This document shows positions 1 to 8,916 of a stretch of 64,000 bases of DNA, in pieces; positions within the stretch are counted from its first letter, which is position 1; every line of letters begins with the position of its first letter. A program made the position numbers and the translations under genes. Under the pieces are notes generated by a model. That model saw nothing but the letters and a program-made list of their open reading frames with translations. It had not been told where the DNA came from and made no database searches. The stretch lies in contig NZ_JADEYQ010000011.1 of NCBI RefSeq assembly GCF_022627575.1, forward strand, positions 40,674 to 104,673, given 5' to 3'. Origin of the DNA: Sphingobacterium rhinopitheci. Lineage in GTDB: Bacteria > Bacteroidota > Bacteroidia > Sphingobacteriales > Sphingobacteriaceae.

Positions 1-678
1 TCTCAAGCGTACTTTTTCTTCTGTTACATCCAATTTATCGATGTAAAAAATTATTTCTTGCTCGAAACGATTCTTATCAATATTTTCTTTGCCTACCGCA
101 GCATCCATATATTGGCTTAATCGTTCTCTAATTAAGGGAATACGATCACCTTCTACAGCTTCTACTTCTGTCAATAAATCCAATATCATCTGAACACGCT
201 TTTCCGCATCATTTTTTAATATTAGACCTTCATCCTCACGAAATTTATTGAATTGTTGAACAGCTAACGCAAATGCATTTAATAAGACCTTTCCTTCTTC
301 TTCATCCACCACATCGTCATTATTTGCTATTACCTCAGGCATATTGAGTGCCAAAGAGAAGATAGCAGCATCCTTGTCACCAAGCTCATCGGCTACCGTC
401 TTTAATTGATTGTAATACTTTTTGAGTAATTCAGTATTTATGGAAGAAGCTTTTGCTGTTTGATCGGTATATTCTGATGAAATCATTACATTCACCTTAC
501 CACGTTCAATTAGTTTACTACATTCTCCGCGTAATGTTAATTCCTTATCCGAAACAGCTTTTGGAAGACGAATGCTTAACTCTAAAAATTTTGAGTTAAG
601 AGACTTTATTTCTACAGTGTATTTTACTTTCGCATTTTCATGCGAACCAACACCATAACCTGTCATTGACTTTATCAT
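1..678 (-). CDS. yicC: YicC family endoribonuclease (partial, C-terminus beyond the window)
   Basis: The gene runs off the left edge, so only the N-terminal 226 codons are present (the family is usually about 290). The start at 678 is set by the family N-terminus MIKSMTGYG. The protein continues with a YicC-N type domain (E-I-K-S-L-N-S-K-F-L-E). Near the window edge it reads R-F-E-Q-E-I-I-F-Y-I-D-K-L-D-V-T-E-E, a segment that precedes the C-terminal YicC/YloC domain in this family. Family members are reported to act as endoribonucleases; that role is taken from the family, not from a visible catalytic motif here. No promoter is obvious in the 254-base gap to the next gene. Confidence 0.9.
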   Translation of the reverse strand, partial: MIKSMTGYGVGSHENAKVKYTVEIKSLNSKFLELSIRLPKAVSDKELTLRGECSKLIERGKVNVMISSEYTDQTAKASSINTELLKKYYNQLKTVADELGDKDAAIFSLALNMPEVIANNDDVVDEEEGKVLLNAFALAVQQFNKFREDEGLILKNDAEKRVQMILDLLTEVEAVEGDRIPLIRERLSQYMDAAVGKENIDKNRFEQEIIFYIDKLDVTEEKVRLR

Positions 679-883
679 ATACAAAGGTAGGAAATCTCTG
701 AATAAAAGTGAATTTTAGATTTATAATCGATATAATAGTAAAATGAATTATTTCATTTAGGAAATTAGAAACCTAACATGCCAATGGTAAAAATAAAAAT
801 GTCGTTGGATCCACCCCTTTGTAGCAGATATAGGTTTGAATTATTCATGAAAACAATACGCATGAATATCCAATATATAAAAA

Positions 884-910
884 TTAAGGTACCCAATATG
901 GGTACCTTAA
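884..910 (-). terminator. Rho-independent terminator of the GH20 gene
   Basis: Eleven-base arms (TTAAGGTACCC and its complement) surround a 5-base loop (895-899). On the minus strand the hairpin is followed by a T-rich run (TTTTTATATATT). It lies 23 bases beyond the stop codon of the hexosaminidase gene. The rest of 679-932 shows no other feature. Confidence 0.75.
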
Positions 911-932
911 CAACTATTACAGTATGTAGTTA

Positions 933-3236
933 TTATTTCTTATTCACTCTAAATTCATCCGCTATCTCCGCACTATTCAACTTAACATTATAAACCTTCA
1001 AGTCAGCTATAGCACCATTTTTAAAGGTAACCTTCTCTAATGGGAATACCAATGTTTTTACTTTGGTAAAGGAGACCGCTTTACCAGTTTTATCCTTTGT
1101 TTCTAAAACGATAGTTTCTGGCTTATTATCTGTTACTAATTTATCATTAAGATAGAACTGAGTGCCATTTTTATCTCCTGTAACCGTTAACAATGCCCAT
1201 TGGTCTACAGGAAGCTTGATATCTACATTATAGGTATAGCCATCCCTTTGATACATCAAACCTTGATTCTTTAGATAAGAAACAACAGCATTTTTAGATT
1301 CAAAAAGCTTTCCTTCAAAATTAGTGGTGGGTTTTACCCAGAATGATACGGTATAATTCTCTCCAATTTCTTTTATAGGCAATGTCTTATCTATACCTGT
1401 AGTTGCTGCTTCAGCAAAAGAGTCAGCAAAAATAACACCTTCCTTTTTATCCCCGAAGTAACCTCTCATATTTAATCCTGGAGCTTCGCCAATATATTTT
1501 CTATTAGCATTAAATTCAAATAGGGAAGGTTTTGTATCCTCTGCGGTCCACATTTTTTCGGATAAAATTTGCATAGCAGGGAACACACGATTATGGACAT
1601 CTTTCTCGGAGATACCATTTCCAGCGATATCATTCCATACCGCAAACATACCTCCACGGACAATAGGATCTCCTTTTTCAAATAACACATTACCTATCTG
1701 ACGTGGAGACCAGCTATTATAAAGATAATTGGTATTTAGATAATCATAATAATACCCTGCTGCAGGTACGATATATAAATAACCATCAGGTGTACTTATC
1801 TGGGGATATCCCAATTTTTTCATCTCTATAGGATCCGCATAGCCATTATACCACATATTGAGGGTGACATCTTTTACACGAACAGGTGTCTTACCTTGTG
1901 CATGTGTCAACGCTCCCCACGCACGTACAGATTTACCATTATCTTGAACCACCTTGAATATAAAGTTTGTAAAAGCTCTAAATTTTTCAGCTTCTTTCTT
2001 ATCGTATTCATCCGTACCTACGTGTACTTCTTGCCCAATAAAAACAGGATTATCACCTTTTGTATATTCATCGAATACATTCTTTACTACTTCATAAGAT
2101 TTGGGATTGTTAAGGTCCAAATGATCCATACCATATTCTTTACTCCCCAATTCTGGCATCATATGCGCAAATGCTAAGGAATGTGCCGGAACATCAATCT
2201 CTGGAATTATAGTGATACCATAGCGTGCAGCTTTCTTTTGAAGATCTATAAACTCTTGTTTGGTATAATGTCCATCTTTAGATGCTAAGCCCGGATAAGT
2301 GGTATTCTCTAGTCGAAATCCCGCATATGTCTTATTCCAATCATTATCAAAATATTGCTTAAATCCATTGTCATTTAAGTGAATCTGAAAATTAGACATT
2401 TTATAGTAAGACATTAGCTCTACATAATCATTAAGGAAATCTATCGTAAAGAATTTACGGCCAACATCCAACATAAAACCACGTACATCATACGTAGGGT
2501 AATCACGAACCTGCCCTTTAGGAATTGTAAGGTTATCCTTATCTTGTGCTAATAATTGTAGCAATGTTCGTGTCCCAAATACTTTACCGGCATATTGTGG
2601 TGCTGTAATTTCAAATCTATCACCTATATCTATTCTATATCCATCACGACCCAAAGCATTGTCATTGGAATAAGCTATGGTAATATCTCCTTTTTTCGCA
2701 GCCAATCTACGAGAAGCAACAACCGGTATATCCAAATTCAATAGCTTCTTTATATCTTCTTGCAATAGTACAGCAGCCTCTTTGGAAGTCGCAGACGTAT
2801 CACTATATACAATCTTTGAACGTGAAGATAATTTATAATCACCTTCAGTACCTTTCCACTCCCGTAGCGTAGGGATAACAAAAGGCTGTGCATTGCCTGT
2901 AGCAGCACTATTTACACCTGTTACCACAATATTCTTTGCTGGCACTTCTAGGACCTCTTGAGAACCAGTATCAGTAACTTTAAAAAGTAGATTTACAGAT
3001 TTGTCTACCAACGGTTTATGAATATTACCCTTCAAATCAATAACAGATTGATTGTCTGAACCTATTAGCATGATATTCTTATTTGGAATATTAGGCAATA
3101 CAACCTTATTGTTGGAGATAATAACCTTATCAAAATAAGGATTTAACTTTTTTAATTCTACATTATCTTGAGCAAAGGACTGAGCGGCACAGGAAATAGC
3201 CAATACGGATAAAAAAAAGGGGTTTTTAATTTTCAT
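933..3236 (-). CDS. Secreted beta-N-acetylhexosaminidase, GH20 family, with C-terminal LamG-like domain
   Basis: The 767-residue protein should release terminal GlcNAc/GalNAc from glycans in the periplasm or outside the cell. Residues 1-22 form a signal peptide ending A-Q-S-F-A-Q. A GH20 N-terminal (GH20b-type) domain covers roughly 115-240. The catalytic TIM barrel follows, opening with Y-D-V-R-G-F-M-L-D-V-G-R. The catalytic Asp-Glu pair of GH20 enzymes is visible at about 407-408 in H-V-G-T-D-E-Y. The last 150 residues look like a concanavalin/LamG-type beta-sandwich (Y-T-V-S-F-W-V-K-P), possibly for carbohydrate binding. The gene stands alone with its own terminator. Exact substrate linkage cannot be read from the sequence. 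Confidence 0.93.
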   Translation of the reverse strand: MKIKNPFFLSVLAISCAAQSFAQDNVELKKLNPYFDKVIISNNKVVLPNIPNKNIMLIGSDNQSVIDLKGNIHKPLVDKSVNLLFKVTDTGSQEVLEVPAKNIVVTGVNSAATGNAQPFVIPTLREWKGTEGDYKLSSRSKIVYSDTSATSKEAAVLLQEDIKKLLNLDIPVVASRRLAAKKGDITIAYSNDNALGRDGYRIDIGDRFEITAPQYAGKVFGTRTLLQLLAQDKDNLTIPKGQVRDYPTYDVRGFMLDVGRKFFTIDFLNDYVELMSYYKMSNFQIHLNDNGFKQYFDNDWNKTYAGFRLENTTYPGLASKDGHYTKQEFIDLQKKAARYGITIIPEIDVPAHSLAFAHMMPELGSKEYGMDHLDLNNPKSYEVVKNVFDEYTKGDNPVFIGQEVHVGTDEYDKKEAEKFRAFTNFIFKVVQDNGKSVRAWGALTHAQGKTPVRVKDVTLNMWYNGYADPIEMKKLGYPQISTPDGYLYIVPAAGYYYDYLNTNYLYNSWSPRQIGNVLFEKGDPIVRGGMFAVWNDIAGNGISEKDVHNRVFPAMQILSEKMWTAEDTKPSLFEFNANRKYIGEAPGLNMRGYFGDKKEGVIFADSFAEAATTGIDKTLPIKEIGENYTVSFWVKPTTNFEGKLFESKNAVVSYLKNQGLMYQRDGYTYNVDIKLPVDQWALLTVTGDKNGTQFYLNDKLVTDNKPETIVLETKDKTGKAVSFTKVKTLVFPLEKVTFKNGAIADLKVYNVKLNSAEIADEFRVNKK

Positions 3237-3321
3237 AACAAAATATTAGTCTTTCGGTAATTAGTAATGTTGTAAATATAATAACATTATGTAATACATA
3301 TAGAAATATATTAAACTTACC

Positions 3322-3957
3322 TTATTTCTTACCAAAGAATAATTCGAACAAAAATGGTATTAAAGATAATGCGATAATAGCTAAGACAACTAAAGAGAAA
3401 TGATCACGAATAAAAGCTATTTGACCAAATAAATATCCCGCACTTAAAAAAATAGAAACCCACAATACCCCTCCAATAACATTATATTTTACAAATTGAG
3501 GATATTTCATTTTACTGATTCCAGCAAAGAAGGGAGCGAAGGTTCGAATGATAGGAACAAATCGCGCATATATAATGGTTTTATTCCCATGCTTTGCATA
3601 GAATGCTTGTGTTTTATGTAAATAAGAAAGCTTAAAAATCATTGCATCCTTTTTAAACACCCGAATACCTAAATACTTGCCTACTTCATAATTTACAAAA
3701 TCACCTATTACCGCAGCTATTATCAACACGAAGAACATCAGGAAGAAGTATATGTCTGTTTCTGGCTTGGCTATTAAAGCACCCATAGCAAAAAGAACAG
3801 AATCACCAGGTAAAAATGGGGTAACAACTAAACCTGTCTCTGCAAAAATGATAAGAAATAATAGGAGGTAGGTCCAATAATGATATTCATTAACTATCTG
3901 TACGAGATGAATATCTATGTGAAGAATAAAATCTATAAGCTGTGTTATCCATTCCAT
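3322..3957 (-). CDS. DedA family membrane protein (copy 1)
   Basis: A 211-residue polytopic inner-membrane protein of the DedA/SNARE-associated family, some members of which are reported to flip undecaprenyl phosphate or phospholipids. The family core is visible: E-T-G-L-V-V-T-P-F-L-P-G-D-S near residues 40-53 and a second re-entrant motif A-R-F-V-P-I-I-R-T-F-A-P-F-F-A-G near 130-145. Several hydrophobic helices flank these. The protein is clearly paralogous to the next gene upstream (they agree almost base for base in M-E-x-I-T-x-L-I-D-F-x-L-H-I-D), so this is a tandem duplication. The specific transported lipid is unknown. Confidence 0.9.
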   Translation of the reverse strand: MEWITQLIDFILHIDIHLVQIVNEYHYWTYLLLFLIIFAETGLVVTPFLPGDSVLFAMGALIAKPETDIYFFLMFFVLIIAAVIGDFVNYEVGKYLGIRVFKKDAMIFKLSYLHKTQAFYAKHGNKTIIYARFVPIIRTFAPFFAGISKMKYPQFVKYNVIGGVLWVSIFLSAGYLFGQIAFIRDHFSLVVLAIIALSLIPFLFELFFGKK

Positions 3958-3974
3958 AAGGAATATATTAAAAT

Positions 3975-4006
3975 AAAAAAGGAAGCTTTTAATGAGCTTC
4001 CTTTTT
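3975..4006 (-). terminator. Terminator overlapping the stop codon of DedA copy 2
   Basis: The arms AAGGAAGCT/AGCTTCCTT (3979-3987 and 3995-4003) are flanked by an A run on the left and a T run on the right. In the minus direction the hairpin is followed by a T tract. The stop codon of the upstream gene lies in the loop side of the stem. It would end transcription of DedA copy 2 before copy 1. Confidence 0.65.
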
Positions 4007-4651
4007 AGAACTGAATTTTGCCTTTAGCACTTCATATATTATTGGTAATACCGATAAAACTATAATTAGCAGTACTACTTTAGAAAAATTATCTCTTATC
4101 AAAGGAATATTCCCTAAAAAATAACCTGCTAAAGATATACCTACTACCCATAATATAGCACCTAATATATTATAGGTAAAGAATGTAGTATAATTCATTC
4201 TACCAATACCTGCCACAAATGGCGCAAGCGTACGTACAATAGGGACAAATCGTGCTATAACAATAGTTTTACTACCATATTTCTCATAAAAAGAATGTGT
4301 TTTTTCAATTTGAGAATCCGTAACCATTTGTTTTCCTAAGAGCCTAAACTTTGTAATACGAAGACCAAAATTTTTGCCTATTGAGTAATTTAAAGAATCA
4401 CCTGTAATAGCAGCTATAAGCAGTAAACCTATCATAATCCAGATATTCAATTCATTGGGTTGAGCAGCTAACATACCTGCAGCAAACAACAACGAATCCC
4501 CCGGAAGAAAAGGCATTACTACCAAGCCTGTTTCTACAAAAATAATTAAGAAAAGAATCAAATAAGTCCAATATTGATAGTCATTCACTATCTCAACTAA
4601 ATGCTTATCTATATGAAGAACAAAATCTATTAAAACTGTAATATACTCCAC
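3989..4651 (-). CDS. DedA family membrane protein (copy 2)
   Basis: A 220-residue paralogue of the neighbouring DedA protein with the same arrangement: E-T-G-L-V-V-M-P-F-L-P-G-D-S near residue 45 and A-R-F-V-P-I-V-R-T-L-A-P-F-V-A-G near 137-152, with hydrophobic helices throughout. It has a longer polar loop (about 95-120) and a lysine-rich tail (S-S-K-K-E-A-H) that the other copy lacks. The gene starts only 8 bases past the dnaN stop codon, so it probably shares the dnaN transcript. The role is likely lipid-carrier transport or membrane homeostasis, inferred from the family only. Confidence 0.9.
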   Translation of the reverse strand: MEYITVLIDFVLHIDKHLVEIVNDYQYWTYLILFLIIFVETGLVVMPFLPGDSLLFAAGMLAAQPNELNIWIMIGLLLIAAITGDSLNYSIGKNFGLRITKFRLLGKQMVTDSQIEKTHSFYEKYGSKTIVIARFVPIVRTLAPFVAGIGRMNYTTFFTYNILGAILWVVGISLAGYFLGNIPLIRDNFSKVVLLIIVLSVLPIIYEVLKAKFSSKKEAH

Positions 4652-4659
4652 GTGATATA

Positions 4660-5784
4660 CTAATTATAGTTATTTAACATAACTGGCATCACCAACATCA
4701 AAATCTCTTCGCTATCCTCTTTAGTAGCCGGTAATAATAAACCAGCTCTATTTGGAGTACTCATTTCTAATAGAACTTCTTCGCTGCTCAAGTTATTTAA
4801 CATCTCTACTAAAAATTTAGCATTGAAACCTATTTCCATATCCTCACCTTCAAATTGACAACTCAATCTTTCATGTGCCTCATTTGCAAAGTCCAAATCC
4901 TCTGCCGAAATATGTAATTCAGAACCTGATATTTTTAAGCGCACTTGGTGTGTAGTTTTATTCGCAAAAATAACAACACGACGAAGCGTATTTAAAAACA
5001 ACAAACGATCAACTGTCAATTTATTAGGATTTACCTGAGGAATAACAGCCTCATAATCTGGATAACGCTCATCTACCAAACGACAGATCAAATTAATCGC
5101 GCCAAATTGAAAAAAGGCATTCGTTGTATTGTATTCTACAGATACAGCTGTATCATCTGAAGGCAATGAAGACTTTAATAAGGTCAAAGCTTTCTTAGGT
5201 AAGATAATAGAAGTTGCTTTATCTGTGCCTACATCAGTACGACGATATCTTACCAAACGATGTGCATCCGTAGCCACAAACGTAATGGTTTCTTCACTGA
5301 GTTGAACAAAGACACCAGACATCGCAGGACGTAACTCATCTGTACTAACAGCAAAAATAGTTTTGTTGATCGCTTCTGCTAATACCGAAGCTACCAAGCT
5401 CACTTTAGACACATTGTCTACAACAGGAATCTTCGGAAAATCATCGGCATTTTCACCGCTCAATTTATATTTACCATCACCCGCACTAATCTCAATAGCT
5501 AAAGTCTGTGTATCGACAGAAAATGCAACAGGCTGATCTGGTAAAGTCTTTAATGTATCTATCAATATCTTTGACGGCATAGCTACTCTTCCATCTTCTT
5601 TAGCTTCGATAGGCAGAGACGTAACCATACTTGTCTGTAAGTCAGTCGCTGAAATTGTAAGCGTATTATCTTTGATTTCGAATAAAAAGTTCTCCAAAAT
5701 AGGAAGAACAGTACTACTACTCGATGCTCCGCTGATTGCTTGCAATTGCTTTAATAATACGGATGTTGATACTATAAACCTCAT
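4660..5784 (-). CDS. dnaN: DNA polymerase III beta subunit (sliding clamp)
   Basis: The 374-residue length is typical of the clamp, which encircles DNA and holds polymerase III and repair enzymes on the template. Three repeated clamp folds are apparent. The N-terminus has V-L-P-I-L-E-N-F-L-F-E-I, the middle V-A-T-D-A-H-R-L-V-R-Y, and the C-terminus ends P-V-M-L-N-N-Y-N, the position of the partner-binding pocket. The gene is separated from dnaA by about 4.7 kb rather than lying directly after it. It is divergent from holB, which encodes a clamp-loader subunit, across a 124-base gap. Confidence 0.97.
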   Translation of the reverse strand: MRFIVSTSVLLKQLQAISGASSSSTVLPILENFLFEIKDNTLTISATDLQTSMVTSLPIEAKEDGRVAMPSKILIDTLKTLPDQPVAFSVDTQTLAIEISAGDGKYKLSGENADDFPKIPVVDNVSKVSLVASVLAEAINKTIFAVSTDELRPAMSGVFVQLSEETITFVATDAHRLVRYRRTDVGTDKATSIILPKKALTLLKSSLPSDDTAVSVEYNTTNAFFQFGAINLICRLVDERYPDYEAVIPQVNPNKLTVDRLLFLNTLRRVVIFANKTTHQVRLKISGSELHISAEDLDFANEAHERLSCQFEGEDMEIGFNAKFLVEMLNNLSSEEVLLEMSTPNRAGLLLPATKEDSEEILMLVMPVMLNNYN

Positions 5785-5887
5785 GTTTTATTTCGATAAG
5801 TTATTATATGCAATATTACAGAAAAGAATTAAATTTTGCCAATATATAGTACAATAGCATTTTTAATTAACCAATCTCTAATTTTGT

Positions 5888-5895
5888 TATATTTG
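5888..5895 (+). promoter_or_regulatory. Possible -7 promoter box for holB
   Basis: TATATTTG matches the Bacteroidota -7 consensus TAnnTTTG and lies 13 bases before the holB start codon. No TTG-type -33 element is visible at the usual distance, so support is moderate. Confidence 0.4.
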
Positions 5896-5908
5896 TATAT
5901 ATAAAGTT

Positions 5909-7054
5909 ATGCATTTCAAAGATATATTTGGTCATAAAAGTGTTAAACAGCATTTAATCAGCTCTGTAAAAAATAACAGAGTGAGTCATGCCCAGCTGTT
6001 CCTAGGTCCCGAGGGCTCGGGTAGCTTAGCATTAGCTATCGCTTATGCTCAATATATTAACTGCCACAACAAACTAGTAGATGATTCTTGTGGAGAATGT
6101 AATTCGTGTCGTAAATATGACAAACTCATACATCCGGATTTACATTTCTCGTATCCATTTTACGCTAAAAGTAAAGATGAAACAGCAAAAGATTATATCG
6201 GCGAATGGCGTAGTGCACTCCTAAAGAACCCTTACTTAGGATTGAGCTATTGGCGAGATCAATTGGATGCCGGCAATAAGCAAGCAAATATCAACATCGC
6301 AGAAGCCCATGATATTATCAAGAAGCTAAGCCTTAAGTCATTTGAAGCGGAATACAAAGTGCTAATTATGTGGTTGCCCGAATATTTAGATACCCAGGGT
6401 AATGCTTTATTAAAACTTATAGAAGAACCGCCGGCAAAGACTTTGTTCTTGCTGGTAGCCGAAAATCAAGATAAAATAATTAATACAATTATATCGCGCA
6501 CACAACTTGTTAAAATCAATAAATTGAAGCATCAAGAGATGTGCGATTATTTGGTCAAAGACAAAGGAATAGAGGCAAATAAAGCCAATGAAATTTCTTT
6601 TATCGCTGATGGTAATATCCAAGAGGCACTTAACCTTATAAATGAGCATAGCGAAAATGAAACTTTCTCACTGTTAGTACAATGGTTACGACTTATCGTT
6701 ACCGATAATGGATCAGAATTAATTAAACTTTCTGAGGACAAACTTTCTAAGTTAGGGCGAGAAAATCAAAAAAGTTTCTTACTTTATGCCATTAATATGA
6801 TGAGACAAATCATATTAATGCAACAAGGATTAAGAAACTTAATATTTTTACAAAAGGAAAAACTATCTTTTATTGAAAAATTTAGTGAATTATTTCAATT
6901 TGAACAACTAGAAGAAGCTATTTCTGTAATAGAAAAAACACATTATGGAGTAGAAAGAAATGGTAATCCTAAAATATTATTTTTAGACTTATCTTTGCAA
7001 TTAGTTTTATTGTTCAAATATCAAACGTTCCCGAAAGGGACTCAATATATATAA
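5909..7054 (+). CDS. holB: DNA polymerase III subunit delta-prime (clamp loader)
   Basis: The 381-residue protein is an AAA+ clamp-loader subunit that opens and loads the DnaN clamp. It begins F-K-D-I-F-G-H-K and contains a P-loop-like segment G-P-E-G-S-G-S-L around residue 32. The Lys-Ser/Thr of a true Walker A is missing, as is usual for delta-prime, which does not hydrolyse ATP. A zinc-binding cluster C-G-E-C-N-S-C lies near 60-67. The sensor-like segment G-N-A-L-L-K-L-I-E-E-P-P marks the family. It is followed after 9 bases by ricT, an arrangement also known in Bacillus. Confidence 0.93.
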   Translation: MHFKDIFGHKSVKQHLISSVKNNRVSHAQLFLGPEGSGSLALAIAYAQYINCHNKLVDDSCGECNSCRKYDKLIHPDLHFSYPFYAKSKDETAKDYIGEWRSALLKNPYLGLSYWRDQLDAGNKQANINIAEAHDIIKKLSLKSFEAEYKVLIMWLPEYLDTQGNALLKLIEEPPAKTLFLLVAENQDKIINTIISRTQLVKINKLKHQEMCDYLVKDKGIEANKANEISFIADGNIQEALNLINEHSENETFSLLVQWLRLIVTDNGSELIKLSEDKLSKLGRENQKSFLLYAINMMRQIILMQQGLRNLIFLQKEKLSFIEKFSELFQFEQLEEAISVIEKTHYGVERNGNPKILFLDLSLQLVLLFKYQTFPKGTQYI

Positions 7055-7063
7055 AAACATAAT

Positions 7064-8434
7064 ATGGGATGTGGCAGTTGCTCATCTGGCGGTTGTGGGA
7101 GTAGCAGTACAAAATTAGGTACTGTACCAGGAGGTTGTAATAACAACGGTTCCTGCATGACTAGCGGATGTAATAAATTAGATGTATATGACTGGCTTTC
7201 CGATATGGATTTGCCCTCAAATTATAAACCATTCGACATCGTAGAGGTTCGTTTTAAAGGGTCTAGAAAAGACTTTTATTTAAATACAGACAACCTATAC
7301 CTCGAAATGGGAGAAATGGTAGCTGTAGAACCCTCTACGGGCGGCTACGATATTGGTCACGTTTCTTTGACAGGCGAATTAGTTCGTTTACAATTAAAGA
7401 AAAATAATGTTGATCCAGAAACTGTTTTAAAGAAAATCTATCGAAAAGCGAACGAAAATGATATCGCTAAATTTGAGGCAGCCAAAGAATTAGAATGGGA
7501 AACCATGCATAAAGCACGTAAACTAGCTTTAGATTTGGGATTGTCCATGAAAATATCTGATGTTGACTATCAAGGTGATAAAACAAAAGCTACATTTTTC
7601 TATACTGCAGAAGGCCGTGTTGACTTTAGAGAGTTAATCAAAAAGATGGCCGAATCATTCCGTATTCGCATTGAAATGCGTCAAATAGGGATGCGTCAAG
7701 AAGCAAGTCGTTTAGGTGGAATTGGTTCATGTGGTAGGGAATTGTGTTGTTCAACATGGCTTACGGATTTCAAAACCGTATCTACATCAGCAGCACGTTA
7801 TCAAAATCTATCGCTAAACACGTTAAAATTAGCAGGTCAATGTGGTAAGCTAAAGTGTTGTCTAAACTTCGAGTTGGATAGCTATATGGATGCCCTAAAA
7901 GACATTCCTAACGATGTAGATAGGATAGAAACACAAACGGGTGTTGCTTATCTTCAAAAAACAGATATTTTCAAAAAAACAATGTGGTTTTCTTTCCCTG
8001 GTGCGGAAAGTTGGATTCCCTTGAGCATTCATAAAGTAAAAGAATTTGCGGAAATGAATAAATCGGGATCTAAACCATTGGGCTTGGATTATGTTCCAGA
8101 ACAAAAAGAAGTTAAGAAGCCTATTGTATTTGATTATGAAAATGTAGTTGGTCAAGACAGTTTAACACGTTTAGACGAAAAGAGCAAAAGACGTAAAAAG
8201 AAAAAACCAAGATTAAATCCAAATTCTACTTTGGTAAAACAAGAGAATACGGCGACTTCTAGAGACATTAAAGAGCAAAAACAACCCGTACAGGCTCGTG
8301 TTGAAAAAACTGCTTTACAGCCAAGCGCAGCAAGCGCTAATCCACAAAAGACGGATCAAAAGAAGAAACGTAGATTTAATAATAACAGAAACAAAAACAG
8401 AAATAACGAAAACCCTAATAAAGGTGGCGAATAA
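7064..8434 (+). CDS. ricT: PSP1-domain protein, RicT/YaaT family
   Basis: The 456-residue protein belongs to the PSP1/RicT family. In Bacillus the homologue is part of an iron-sulfur-containing RicAFT complex acting on RNA processing, and it sits next to holB there as well. The N-terminus is very Cys/Gly-rich (M-G-C-G-S-C-S-S-G-G-C-G). The conserved PSP1 core includes G-S-C-G-R-E-L-C-C-S-T-W and G-Q-C-G-K-L-K-C-C-L-N-F-E around residues 223-270, giving several paired cysteines suited to metal or cluster binding. The C-terminal 90 residues are low-complexity and strongly basic, which suggests RNA contact. The function in this phylum is not established. Confidence 0.9.
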   Translation: MGCGSCSSGGCGSSSTKLGTVPGGCNNNGSCMTSGCNKLDVYDWLSDMDLPSNYKPFDIVEVRFKGSRKDFYLNTDNLYLEMGEMVAVEPSTGGYDIGHVSLTGELVRLQLKKNNVDPETVLKKIYRKANENDIAKFEAAKELEWETMHKARKLALDLGLSMKISDVDYQGDKTKATFFYTAEGRVDFRELIKKMAESFRIRIEMRQIGMRQEASRLGGIGSCGRELCCSTWLTDFKTVSTSAARYQNLSLNTLKLAGQCGKLKCCLNFELDSYMDALKDIPNDVDRIETQTGVAYLQKTDIFKKTMWFSFPGAESWIPLSIHKVKEFAEMNKSGSKPLGLDYVPEQKEVKKPIVFDYENVVGQDSLTRLDEKSKRRKKKKPRLNPNSTLVKQENTATSRDIKEQKQPVQARVEKTALQPSAASANPQKTDQKKKRRFNNNRNKNRNNENPNKGGE

Positions 8435-8450
8435 TATCGCCACCATTTTT
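8423..8450 (+). terminator. Terminator overlapping the ricT stop codon
   Basis: The arms GGTGGCGA/TCGCCACC (8423-8430, 8437-8444) have a 6-base loop holding most of the stop codon, followed by ATTTTT. It ends 4 bases before gldH, so gldH-lpxK probably has read-through or its own start of transcription. Confidence 0.65.
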
Positions 8451-8454
8451 CAAT

Positions 8455-8916
8455 ATGGTAAAATATATTCTATATAGTTTTTTTATTGTAACCGGATTAA
8501 GCAGCTGTACCAATAATGCTATTTATGATCAGAACTCCACTATTAAAGATAAAAGTTGGACATATGATCAAAAACCTGCATTTACCGTACATGTAGCGGA
8601 CAATAAGCCTACATATAATATTTATATCAACCTAAGACATACAAATACTTACGATTATTCAAACCTATATGTCTTATTGCACGAAAAAGGAAATAAACTA
8701 AAGGATACAGCGTATAGAAATGAAATACAATTAGCTGCACTTGATGGAAGGTGGTTAGGAAAATCGGCAGCTTCACTGTATGAAGTACAATATTTAGCTA
8801 AAGAAAACTTTTCCTTTCCTGATACCGGCAAATATACATTTACAATAGAGCAAAATATGCGCGAAAACCCTTTGAAAGATATCGTTGATATTGGATTAAA
8901 GGTCGTTAAACAATGA
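8455..8916 (+). CDS. gldH: Gliding-motility lipoprotein GldH
   Basis: A 153-residue lipoprotein with a hydrophobic N-terminus and a lipobox ending L-S-S-C at Cys18. The body matches the GldH family pattern (I-N-L-R-H-T-N-x-Y-D-Y-S-N-L-Y and F-P-D-T-G-K-Y-T-F-x-I-E-Q-N-M-R), known from Flavobacterium where it is needed for gliding. It is widespread in Bacteroidota, including species not known to glide. It overlaps the lpxK start by 4 bases (ATGA), so the two are translationally coupled. Confidence 0.85.
   Translation: MVKYILYSFFIVTGLSSCTNNAIYDQNSTIKDKSWTYDQKPAFTVHVADNKPTYNIYINLRHTNTYDYSNLYVLLHEKGNKLKDTAYRNEIQLAALDGRWLGKSAASLYEVQYLAKENFSFPDTGKYTFTIEQNMRENPLKDIVDIGLKVVKQ

Noticed and set aside
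778..993. 71-codon open frame on the + strand
   Set aside because: It overlaps the hexosaminidase terminator and 3' end and shows no coding character.
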